A stretch of DNA of 64,000 nucleotides from an uncultured Clostridia bacterium. GTDB lineage: Bacteria; Bacillota; Clostridia; UBA1381. Numbering within the stretch: position 1 is the first letter of the stretch; every line of letters starts with the position of its first letter. This document shows, piece after piece, positions 40,499 through 49,079 of the stretch. The position numbers were made by a program, and so were the translations under genes. The stretch is from positions 124,001 to 188,000 of the forward strand of contig CAKSDE010000002.1 of NCBI GenBank assembly GCA_934444735.1. The letters run 5' to 3'. The notes under the pieces were generated by a model. It worked only from the letters and a program-made list of their open reading frames with translations. It did not search any database and was not told the DNA's origin.

Positions 40499-43400
40499 AT
40501 GAAGAAAAAACTTTTATCAGTAATGCTGACAGCGGCATTGTCAGCGACCGGGTTTGTGATTCCGGCAACTGCCGAGAGCGCAGACGACTTTATCAGCATA
40601 ACCTATGCACCGCAGAATTATGTGTTGCGCTATGGAGGTCAGTATTCCCATACGGGGAGAGCGGAGTTGGCGGTAAACCGTATTGGCGAAAAGCCGGACG
40701 GTTCGACAGCAAATTTAAGAAGTGATCAGGACGACTATTTTTCGCAGTACAAAATAGCAGCGCCCGACACAATTGAGAGTGTAAAAATAAACATTAAAAA
40801 TGTGCCGATAGGATCTAAGGAAGTAACGGAAAAAGATGCTGAAGGCAATGAAGTTGTAAAAACATATGATAAAACACAGTTGAGTATTCGCTATTCAACA
40901 GCCAAGAGTGAACTCCCGGCTGACGGCGTGTATTATATAAAGGACGATTCAACAGCGGTCGGCGGAACGGCAGAAGATGTGAATACGCTTTTGAATACAT
41001 GGGCGAGAAAGCTCTTTAATGATGTGGGACAAAATCCATATTTGATAAAAAATATTGACGCGCAAACCTTTGGCATCACAGATGAGATGACAGCGAACGG
41101 AAAGAAATACAACGTATCAAAGGATGTAACAGATGTTGTTCTGCAAAGCTTAAAAGACGGCAAGACAGAGGATGGAACGACATATTTTGAAGTAATGTTC
41201 GGCTGGCCTGCCGAATACGGTATGTGGGGAAAATCAAAAGGCTTCGGCGCTAACCCGAGTGAAAACTGGGCAAAGACCACAACTTTTGATGTTACATATG
41301 ATACCAAAAAGATTGCAGATGACGTAAATACGGCAGCGACAGCTGATGAACTCAAAGCTAAGGTAATGACCTATGCTTCGATGTTCGGCTACAGCGAAGA
41401 TGATTTTGTTGAAAAGGTTTTGAATGACAAAATCGGCGCATATGTCGGAACTACATTTACATTCAATAGCTTTAAGGCACTTTTAAAGGATCTTGCACTG
41501 GTTGATAATGCGACATTCCAATTGGATATATCGGACAAATTCAATTATTCAAACTGGGGTAAGCTGGGAGAAGAAATAACAACCGATTCATTTGTAACTC
41601 ATGCAGGAAACTTCAATTTCTCTGAAAACGGCTCGACTGTAGATACATTTACATTAAATGCGGTTGACGTTTCGAGCGGAGAGGCTGTTGCAAACGGCGA
41701 TGTTATTGATTTTTACTTTAATCCTGAAACCTACAGTGTAAATGTGAACAACTTATACAATGCAGGCAGAGGAAATGCGTTTTCGTTTAACGGATTGGCG
41801 GGATATGCAAAGAGAATATATTTTGCAATGACAGCAGAGGGTTCGCACTATATAGATGTTGCTCCTGTTGTTACATATACCGACGGAACAAAAGAAATTA
41901 AGTCGTTTAGAGTAGTTAATGTCGGTCAAGGCGGCTGGAATACATCAGCGGGTTACAGCGGCGCGATGGAAATCGGAAAAACGGCATTGGGCTGCAGAAC
42001 ATGGGCACAGACTGTAAAATCGGCAGAGCCAAACGATAATGGATATTATACCGTTGTGGGTGCATCTTCATCGGGCGGTGTTTCGTTCTATGCGATTGAC
42101 GTAAATCCCGAAAAGAAGATTGCTAATATTTCATTTGTGAACAATGCAAGCAATTCGATGAACGTGTTTGCAATCGGCGGAACGGCAATGTCAAATGCTG
42201 AGCTGCAGGCAGCTGTTTCGGAAGCAGAAAAGATTACAGATGTAACTGCCGATAACGTTTCAACTATTGTTACCGCTAAAAATTATGCCCAAGAGCTTAT
42301 AGACAGAAATGTTGCAATCGAAAGCGATTTTGCTGCATTGAATGAACTTTACAAACAAGCTGAATGGTATCTGCAGGGAAAAGACTCGGAGCAGAACATG
42401 ATAGATATCAGCGATAAGCTTAATATGGATATGCTGGCACCTGTCGGATCACATGTTGCAGAGGCTTGGCAGGACGGCTTTACTTCAACAAAGGCAGAAT
42501 GGTGGACAAGCACACCGACAAATTTTGGTGACAGAATCGGTACAAGCACATATGCAAACGGTGTAAGAACTGTTGACGAGTATGTATATACTCTTAATGA
42601 TGACGGAGAAACATATTCATTTGTTAAGTCAGGTAAGACTGTAGACTTTGCAACTCCTGAGGACAGATTGCAGGCAGGAGTTAAAGATGCGATTTACTTA
42701 AAGGGCATTGCTCAAGGGGGAGAAAGCGTTACAGTTGCGGCATCGGGCGAAAGAATGAATAAGCTCTACATTATGTGGGACGCAACAGGCTCAAGCCAGA
42801 ATCCGAGCGTACAGGTAAATTATGCGGACGGAACAAGCGAGACAACTAAAATATATATAGGTGGTCCGGGCTGGACAATTGCTCAGACAAATCTTTTGAA
42901 TACACGTACATATCCGACTCTTGCAGGTGCTGTATGGTTAGGATATGCAAATCACTCGGCTGTTAAGGTAAATGAGAGCGATGAATATTATACGGTAAAG
43001 CACAATGGGGATAAATACGGTGCTATAAATGTATTCGGAATTGATCTTGACCCGACAAAGAAGGTATCGTCATATGTTTTGATCCCGGACGCAAATTATG
43101 TAACAGCTGTTTATGCAATGACAGAGGTTCCTTTGACAAATGATGAGATGAAGGCGGTTATCAAAGAGGTGTCGAATCTTGCATACGTATCGACTGAGGC
43201 TGACGCCGAATTGGTAAGAAAAGCAGCCGTATTTGCAGATGAACTCAATGCAAGACATTCTGTTAAGGCAGAGGATAATGCATGGATTGAAAAGCTTGTT
43301 GAACAGGCTGCGGCACAGGAGAAGATATATGCCGATATTTCGGGTGTTGCAAACAGTGATCTTATGATCAGCACAAAAGACGGCGAGAATACACGAGGCG

Positions 43401-44467
43401 AGAACTACAGCGGACGTGATGATCTTCTTTATGCGGATATGCCGGAGAGCGTTACATTGGCAAAACCGGGAGATAGCGGATACAGCGATCCCGAAACAGG
43501 CGAAACATTCAAGCTTATTAATACCGCAAACGGCAATGATTCGGTGAAGATTGAAAAAGAAGGCAACGGTGCGACATTTGATATGGGCGCAAAGATGATT
43601 AAGCACGTAAGCTTTTTGGCAGACTGCGTTGAGGTTATAGATAACCAGACGGGCGCAACCGTAACGGCTGTTGTAAATTACACAGACGGAACAACAGAGG
43701 AGCTTACATCAAAGATTACACGCGGCGATACATGGTATGCGGGACAGTATTATGCAAATGTGCTCATAAAGTATGCGCATTATGACGAGGCAACAAATTC
43801 GTATGTTTTAGGAGCACTTACCGACAGACCGGATCTTACCGGCAGTTATATCACAGCGTTCGGATTTGATATTCCGGCTGTTAAGACTGTAAAATCAATT
43901 GAGCTGAAGTCGGCTGAAAACTACACATATTATGTTTTGGCAGAGACAGTAACTCCGTATACAAATGATGAGCTGGTAGAAAAGCTCGGAGCATTTATGG
44001 ATCTCGGAGTTGTTGATACAGACGGCGTAACTGCTGAAAATGCGGCAGATGTAATCAAGGGTGTAAACGTTATAGAAGAGCTCTATAACAGAAATTATTC
44101 CGAAATCGATTTGGACACCTTGAATGATTATATACTTATAAGAGAAAAGGCAGAATCATTTGATACACCGGCAGATGTTTTGAAATTCACTCCGGATATC
44201 GAATTGGGAACAAATACGGTTAAGGCAACGCTTAAGATGGTTAATACTACCGCAAGCGATAAGCCGTATGTATTGATTATTGCAGCATACGATGCGAATA
44301 ATCAGTTGGTAGGCGTAAGCGCTACAGAGCAAAAGACTTTAAAGAGTATGACATACTCGGATACCGACAGTGTGGAGATAAATATTCCGGCAAATGCCGC
44401 AAGCTATAAAGCTATGGTATGGGAAACAATTGCGGGAATGGTTCCGATTGCGGTTATCGGTAAATAA
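40499..44467 (+). CDS. large exported multi-module protein with three repeated beta modules
   Basis: A 1322-residue secreted protein. The start MKKKLLSVM follows AAAGGAG; residues 1-~26 are a signal peptide. Residues ~27-260 are an N-terminal domain ('NYVLRYGGQYSHTGRAELAV') shared with the gene at 62202. A helical linker leads to three repeated modules at ~340-630, ~633-940 and ~943-1225. Each opens with DISDKxNxD or DISGV, has a YTDGT- or YADGT-like strand and a FxIDxDPxK strand, and ends NDEL/NAEL followed by a short helical stretch. Residues ~1228-1322 are a beta C-terminal domain also seen at the ends of the 56748 and 62202 products. There are no SLH domains. No enzyme motif is seen; glycan binding or a structural role is likely but unproven. 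Confidence 0.8.
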   Translation: MKKKLLSVMLTAALSATGFVIPATAESADDFISITYAPQNYVLRYGGQYSHTGRAELAVNRIGEKPDGSTANLRSDQDDYFSQYKIAAPDTIESVKINIKNVPIGSKEVTEKDAEGNEVVKTYDKTQLSIRYSTAKSELPADGVYYIKDDSTAVGGTAEDVNTLLNTWARKLFNDVGQNPYLIKNIDAQTFGITDEMTANGKKYNVSKDVTDVVLQSLKDGKTEDGTTYFEVMFGWPAEYGMWGKSKGFGANPSENWAKTTTFDVTYDTKKIADDVNTAATADELKAKVMTYASMFGYSEDDFVEKVLNDKIGAYVGTTFTFNSFKALLKDLALVDNATFQLDISDKFNYSNWGKLGEEITTDSFVTHAGNFNFSENGSTVDTFTLNAVDVSSGEAVANGDVIDFYFNPETYSVNVNNLYNAGRGNAFSFNGLAGYAKRIYFAMTAEGSHYIDVAPVVTYTDGTKEIKSFRVVNVGQGGWNTSAGYSGAMEIGKTALGCRTWAQTVKSAEPNDNGYYTVVGASSSGGVSFYAIDVNPEKKIANISFVNNASNSMNVFAIGGTAMSNAELQAAVSEAEKITDVTADNVSTIVTAKNYAQELIDRNVAIESDFAALNELYKQAEWYLQGKDSEQNMIDISDKLNMDMLAPVGSHVAEAWQDGFTSTKAEWWTSTPTNFGDRIGTSTYANGVRTVDEYVYTLNDDGETYSFVKSGKTVDFATPEDRLQAGVKDAIYLKGIAQGGESVTVAASGERMNKLYIMWDATGSSQNPSVQVNYADGTSETTKIYIGGPGWTIAQTNLLNTRTYPTLAGAVWLGYANHSAVKVNESDEYYTVKHNGDKYGAINVFGIDLDPTKKVSSYVLIPDANYVTAVYAMTEVPLTNDEMKAVIKEVSNLAYVSTEADAELVRKAAVFADELNARHSVKAEDNAWIEKLVEQAAAQEKIYADISGVANSDLMISTKDGENTRGENYSGRDDLLYADMPESVTLAKPGDSGYSDPETGETFKLINTANGNDSVKIEKEGNGATFDMGAKMIKHVSFLADCVEVIDNQTGATVTAVVNYTDGTTEELTSKITRGDTWYAGQYYANVLIKYAHYDEATNSYVLGALTDRPDLTGSYITAFGFDIPAVKTVKSIELKSAENYTYYVLAETVTPYTNDELVEKLGAFMDLGVVDTDGVTAENAADVIKGVNVIEELYNRNYSEIDLDTLNDYILIREKAESFDTPADVLKFTPDIELGTNTVKATLKMVNTTASDKPYVLIIAAYDANNQLVGVSATEQKTLKSMTYSDTDSVEINIPANAASYKAMVWETIAGMVPIAVIGK

Positions 44468-44474
44468 CAGATAG

Positions 44475-44505
44475 TTTTTGCGGGCGGATTTTCCGCCCGC
44501 AAAAA
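44475..44505 (+). terminator. strong terminator inside the surface cluster
   Basis: The arms TTTTTGCGGGCGG and CCGCCCGCAAAAA lie 7 bp after the stop. Downstream genes therefore need read-through or their own promoters. Confidence 0.75.
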
Positions 44506-44545
44506 TTAAAAAAACACTTTTTTGATGAAAGGAATGACTGAAATA

Positions 44546-47500
44546 ATGAAAAAAAGGCTGTCAGTTTGCATTGCATTTAGTTTAATGATGTCATTGACTC
44601 CGCAGTATATTGCCGGAGCAGAGACAAGCGAGCAGGTATATACTGATTTATCGGCATATTTTAATGACGATCTGTTTTTGAAAACCGAAACAAAAGCAAA
44701 TAACAAATATGATTTGCAGAAATGGTATTATGACGGGAGTAAGTATGCGGATACGGTCAGCTTGGGTAATTTAACGTATAAGCTGTACGGTGATTTTGAT
44801 ACGAGAAAAAACGATGTTATTAAAGTGAATACAAACGACGTGACGGTAGATATGGACCCTTGCGCGGCAAAAACACTGAGTATGATGATTGTTGCCGGGG
44901 AGAGCGAAAAGACTGTTTCGGTCAAGGTGAATTATGAGGGGAATATAAGCGAGAGTTATAATATCGCATTGTCAACGATGGAGGAGGAAACCGATACCAA
45001 TGAGGGAATAAGCCCGATTATGGTGGTTAAAAGCGGTATAAGATATAATCCGACAGTCATTGACAGCGCAAAGGTGTATCTGCACGATAATGTGCTGGAT
45101 TTGTCGGCGAGCGTGAATAAGAATTTGAATGTGGAATCGGTGACATTCCCGAAAGCGGATTTTGATTATTATGTTATGGCAATCACACGTGAAAAATTTT
45201 CCGAATCAGAGATAGAGGAGCAGACAAAAGAGGCGGTAAGAAAGCTTTTCGGAAAATATTCGGCACTTGATTTTGTAGAGCTTTCCGAAAAAAAGGACGG
45301 AGCAAGCATTTCGGAGGCACAGGAGCTTTACTCGGCGCTTTTAAAACAGCAGGGGAAGATGGACGAGGCAAGCAAAGAGAATATAGAAAGAATAGAAAAG
45401 CTGATATCGGGCTCTGAATTATATGAAAACGCGAAGAACCTTAAAAAAGACATAGAGGATAATCTGGGCGATTATCCGAATGTTTCGGCGGATTTTGACG
45501 ATTTGTCACAGACCGATCTTACAGATGAGGATTATCAAAAGCTTTTGGCGCTTGCTGCGGATTATGATGAGTATAACAAGATAGATCTTAAAAAGCTTTC
45601 GGATATAACGGAATTTTTCGGTGTTGCGGATAAAGTGGATGTTTCGCTGGATAAGGATAATGAAGAGAAGATAAGAACGCTTTTGTCGGCATATGAGAAA
45701 GCGGCGAAGAAGAGCGAGCTTATCGGAAAGATAGATCCGATTTACAACATATATATAGGAAAAGATATTTCGGAAATTACCGAGAGGGATTTAAAAAAGC
45801 TTTCGGAGCTTATCGGGTATTTTGATGAAGCGGATTCTGACGGAATCGTCCTTGGCGGATATGATAAGGCATATATAAAGCATTTGTATAACGATTATGA
45901 GAAATATCAGTCGAGTGAGGAAAAGCAGGCGATTGATGTAAGCAGATATTATAATGTTGATGTTATCGCATCGGCGGGGGAGAGCGCATCAGCCGATACA
46001 TGGTATGAATCCCCCGATAATATAAGCGGTGAGGGTATAAAAGCAGCAAGACACGGATATATGAGCGGTTATAATTCCGAAACGGGGATAATGACTCTGA
46101 AAGAATATGAATTTACCGAAAAGGTTACATATGATGAAAATACGGGAATAACCACAACAACATATCCGTTTACGGCAACGAAAACTGAAATTCCGTTCTA
46201 TATTCCGGAAAAAGGTTTGGTAGGCGGTGTGTGCGATGCGATACTCTTAAAAAAAGGATCAAAAGAAACATATACATTTGATCTTGGCGGCGGATATACC
46301 GAGAAGGTGTATATGCTTGTAACAGCCGTAAATACCTGTAATATCGAGCCGGTGGTGACATACACCGATGGCACGAGCGAGACTTTTTCGGTATATGCAA
46401 ATTCGACGGGGCAGACGGTTAATGCGATAAGAAATTCGGCAAAGACATATCCTGATATGGTAAGCTGTATTACGTCAGGTGACTATAAAAACTACAACAG
46501 AGCGGTAACAGGAATAATTTATGCCGAGAGCGGCAACACGACAAACGGATTCTCGGTTTTTGCTATTAACACAAACGAAAATAAAGCAGTTAAAAATATA
46601 AAATTTGGCGCAACATCAAATGATTATATCCTTTTGGGACTTTCTCAAAAACCGTTGGGAAATGATAAGCTCATAAAAAGAGCAAAGGATATTTATGCAG
46701 AGGTTGTATCGGACGGAGAGATTGTTTCAAAGGATATAGAGAAGCTTTCGGAGCTTTCGGCTCTTTTGAAGGACGCTCAAAAAAGAGGACTCTATATAGA
46801 CGGTGTTGACAGCGATGTGACAGCGGATATATTTGCGATGGTTTTGTCGGCAGAGGGAAGTATTTCAAGATACGACAAAGACACGGTACGGGCGCAGATT
46901 GATTTTTCGGTGCCGGTTGATAAGGATTCGGTATCGGGCGGAATAAGCGTTATGTGCGATTCAAAGGCAATTGACGGCTTTACATATGATTTGAGTGAAG
47001 ATTCAAAAAAGCTTACAATCGATATTCCTGCCGACAGATACGGCAATAAAGCGGTAAGTGTTGCAATCAGCGGAATAAAGAATAATCTTTATCCCGAATT
47101 TTCGCTGGTTTATCCGTATGAGCTTGAGTATGAGGTCCCCGAGTATCTGACGATAGATTTTTCAAACCAAAATATTATGAAGATCACGAACAATTCGCAG
47201 GTGCCGCAGGAATATCTTGCGTACTCGACGGCGAAAGAGGGCGATAAGACGGTTATGGTTTCGACAGCTGCCGGAACAGTTGCGGCAGGAAGTACAACCG
47301 AAGCGTATCTGAGCACTATGCCGGGCGAGGAAAGAGATGTATACGCCGGAGTTCTTGACAAAAATACGATGAAACCGCTGGCAGAAACGGCATTTTCGGA
47401 AAAGACCGCGGAGCAGACACAGAAAACCGCGAATTACAAAGAACCAATTCTTGATTTGGAGAAAAATACGGTAACAATACACGGAATTACTCCGTCACAA

Positions 47501-49036
47501 AAAGAGGGAAAAGCGGTTTCGGCAGCAATATATGATGCAACCGAACGGCTTATGTATATCGGCGAGGTTTTAACAAATAAAGACGGCTATTTTGCATTGA
47601 ATGTGCCGATAGATGAGAGCAGTATGCAGATTTCGGGGTATCTGACAATCAAGCTCGGCGGAGATGATTTTGATGAGCTTGTTGAGATTAACGACTTATA
47701 TTATCCGTTGGAGAGCACAAGACAGGAGTTTGTGAATAAACTGAAAAATGCAAAAGATCAGAGTGAGGTTTTGGAGCTTTTAAAAGATGCCGAACGTGAA
47801 CTATCGATAAATTTTGCACCGTTTAAGGAAATTATGTCGGATAACGCAGCGGCAGAAAAGCTTGCGGCAAGAATATATGAAATAAGAAATGAGTTATCCG
47901 AAATTACCGCCTCAGACAGTGCGGCAAGCGAAAAGATAACAAAAGCACAGACAATCATCAAGCAGCAGTCGGTATTGGCTTGCTTTGAGGAGAAAAAGAC
48001 TGATACGGTAAGCACAAACGGCGAGCTTTTGTATGACGATATTATGAGCTACAGCTCAATTGACAAAAACGGTGTAACGCTTTATGCATTATATGGCGCA
48101 AATATTTCGGCGACAGGGAAAAATGCGGTGGTGCAGGAGCTTTCGGGCAAGGTATACGCTGCACCTGAGGCGCTGTTGAGTGATTTTGCAAAAGCAGTGA
48201 TGCTTAACGCTTTGAAAAATCCGGCTCAAAGCGGCGTCGGACATGTGGCTAAGGCGCTTACAAAGGAAAATGCCGATTTGGTGGGCATGAATATAACAAA
48301 ATACTTAAATCTTTCGGATACGTCCGATGCCGATAAGGCGATTGCAAACATGAACATCACAAAGCTTTCCGATGTGACCGATTATATTAACGGACTTCCC
48401 GACGGCAGCTATTCAAAACCGGGCGGCGGCAAATCATCATCGTCATCTTCGGACAAATCTTCGGGCGTAACAATCGTTCCGACAACACCGGAAAATAATA
48501 ACACGGAAAAGTCAAGATTTGACGATGTCGATAAATCTCACTGGGCATATAAAGCGATAGAAGCACTTGCGGAAAAGAATATAATAAACGGTAAGTCGGA
48601 GAGGACTTTTGCTCCGAACGATGCTATAACAAGAGCAGAGTTTGTAAAGCTTTTATGCACCTTTAAGGGTATTGCGGCAGACGAAAATGAGCAGATTTTC
48701 GATGATGTGGATATAGACGCGTGGTATGCACCGTATGTTTTTGCGGCATATAAAAGCGGACTGGTAAGCGGTGTGAGCGATAAGCTGTTTGCACCGAAGA
48801 ATACCATTTCAAGGCAGGATATATGTACCTTGCTTTACAGAGCGGATAAATCGGAGTATAAGGGTGAGGCGGATTTTGCGGATAAAGAGCAGATCGCACC
48901 TTATGCAAAAGATGCGATAGGGTATTGTTATGAAAAGGGAATAGTAAAGGGCTTTTCGGATAATACATTCAGACCGGCTGCCGGTTGTACAAGAGCGCAG
49001 GCGGCGGCAATGATTTACAATTATATGATGAACTAA
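44546..49036 (+). CDS. SLH-anchored giant surface protein with shared modules
   Basis: A 1496-residue protein with a signal peptide (to ~25, 'PQYIAGA'). Residues ~30-215 and ~461-700 resemble the modules of the previous protein ('DLSAYFNDDL', 'DVSRYYNVDV', 'PVVTYTDGTSETF'). Between them (~220-460) is a long helical region. Residues ~770-850 look like a bacterial Ig-like fold, ~970-1050 another beta domain, and ~1060-1290 a helical module with 'LTKENADLVGMNITKYL' shared with the 52095 product. After a Ser-rich linker come three SLH domains (~1322, ~1383, ~1441 to the end) that bind pyruvylated wall polymer. I choose the ninth codon as start (MKKRLSV) after AAAGGA. Likely role: surface-bound glycan capture or scaffold. 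Confidence 0.85.
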   Translation: MKKRLSVCIAFSLMMSLTPQYIAGAETSEQVYTDLSAYFNDDLFLKTETKANNKYDLQKWYYDGSKYADTVSLGNLTYKLYGDFDTRKNDVIKVNTNDVTVDMDPCAAKTLSMMIVAGESEKTVSVKVNYEGNISESYNIALSTMEEETDTNEGISPIMVVKSGIRYNPTVIDSAKVYLHDNVLDLSASVNKNLNVESVTFPKADFDYYVMAITREKFSESEIEEQTKEAVRKLFGKYSALDFVELSEKKDGASISEAQELYSALLKQQGKMDEASKENIERIEKLISGSELYENAKNLKKDIEDNLGDYPNVSADFDDLSQTDLTDEDYQKLLALAADYDEYNKIDLKKLSDITEFFGVADKVDVSLDKDNEEKIRTLLSAYEKAAKKSELIGKIDPIYNIYIGKDISEITERDLKKLSELIGYFDEADSDGIVLGGYDKAYIKHLYNDYEKYQSSEEKQAIDVSRYYNVDVIASAGESASADTWYESPDNISGEGIKAARHGYMSGYNSETGIMTLKEYEFTEKVTYDENTGITTTTYPFTATKTEIPFYIPEKGLVGGVCDAILLKKGSKETYTFDLGGGYTEKVYMLVTAVNTCNIEPVVTYTDGTSETFSVYANSTGQTVNAIRNSAKTYPDMVSCITSGDYKNYNRAVTGIIYAESGNTTNGFSVFAINTNENKAVKNIKFGATSNDYILLGLSQKPLGNDKLIKRAKDIYAEVVSDGEIVSKDIEKLSELSALLKDAQKRGLYIDGVDSDVTADIFAMVLSAEGSISRYDKDTVRAQIDFSVPVDKDSVSGGISVMCDSKAIDGFTYDLSEDSKKLTIDIPADRYGNKAVSVAISGIKNNLYPEFSLVYPYELEYEVPEYLTIDFSNQNIMKITNNSQVPQEYLAYSTAKEGDKTVMVSTAAGTVAAGSTTEAYLSTMPGEERDVYAGVLDKNTMKPLAETAFSEKTAEQTQKTANYKEPILDLEKNTVTIHGITPSQKEGKAVSAAIYDATERLMYIGEVLTNKDGYFALNVPIDESSMQISGYLTIKLGGDDFDELVEINDLYYPLESTRQEFVNKLKNAKDQSEVLELLKDAERELSINFAPFKEIMSDNAAAEKLAARIYEIRNELSEITASDSAASEKITKAQTIIKQQSVLACFEEKKTDTVSTNGELLYDDIMSYSSIDKNGVTLYALYGANISATGKNAVVQELSGKVYAAPEALLSDFAKAVMLNALKNPAQSGVGHVAKALTKENADLVGMNITKYLNLSDTSDADKAIANMNITKLSDVTDYINGLPDGSYSKPGGGKSSSSSSDKSSGVTIVPTTPENNNTEKSRFDDVDKSHWAYKAIEALAEKNIINGKSERTFAPNDAITRAEFVKLLCTFKGIAADENEQIFDDVDIDAWYAPYVFAAYKSGLVSGVSDKLFAPKNTISRQDICTLLYRADKSEYKGEADFADKEQIAPYAKDAIGYCYEKGIVKGFSDNTFRPAAGCTRAQAAAMIYNYMMN

Positions 49037-49079
49037 AGTACTGGTGTGCCGCAATTTTTGCGGCAGAATGGAGAATGAT

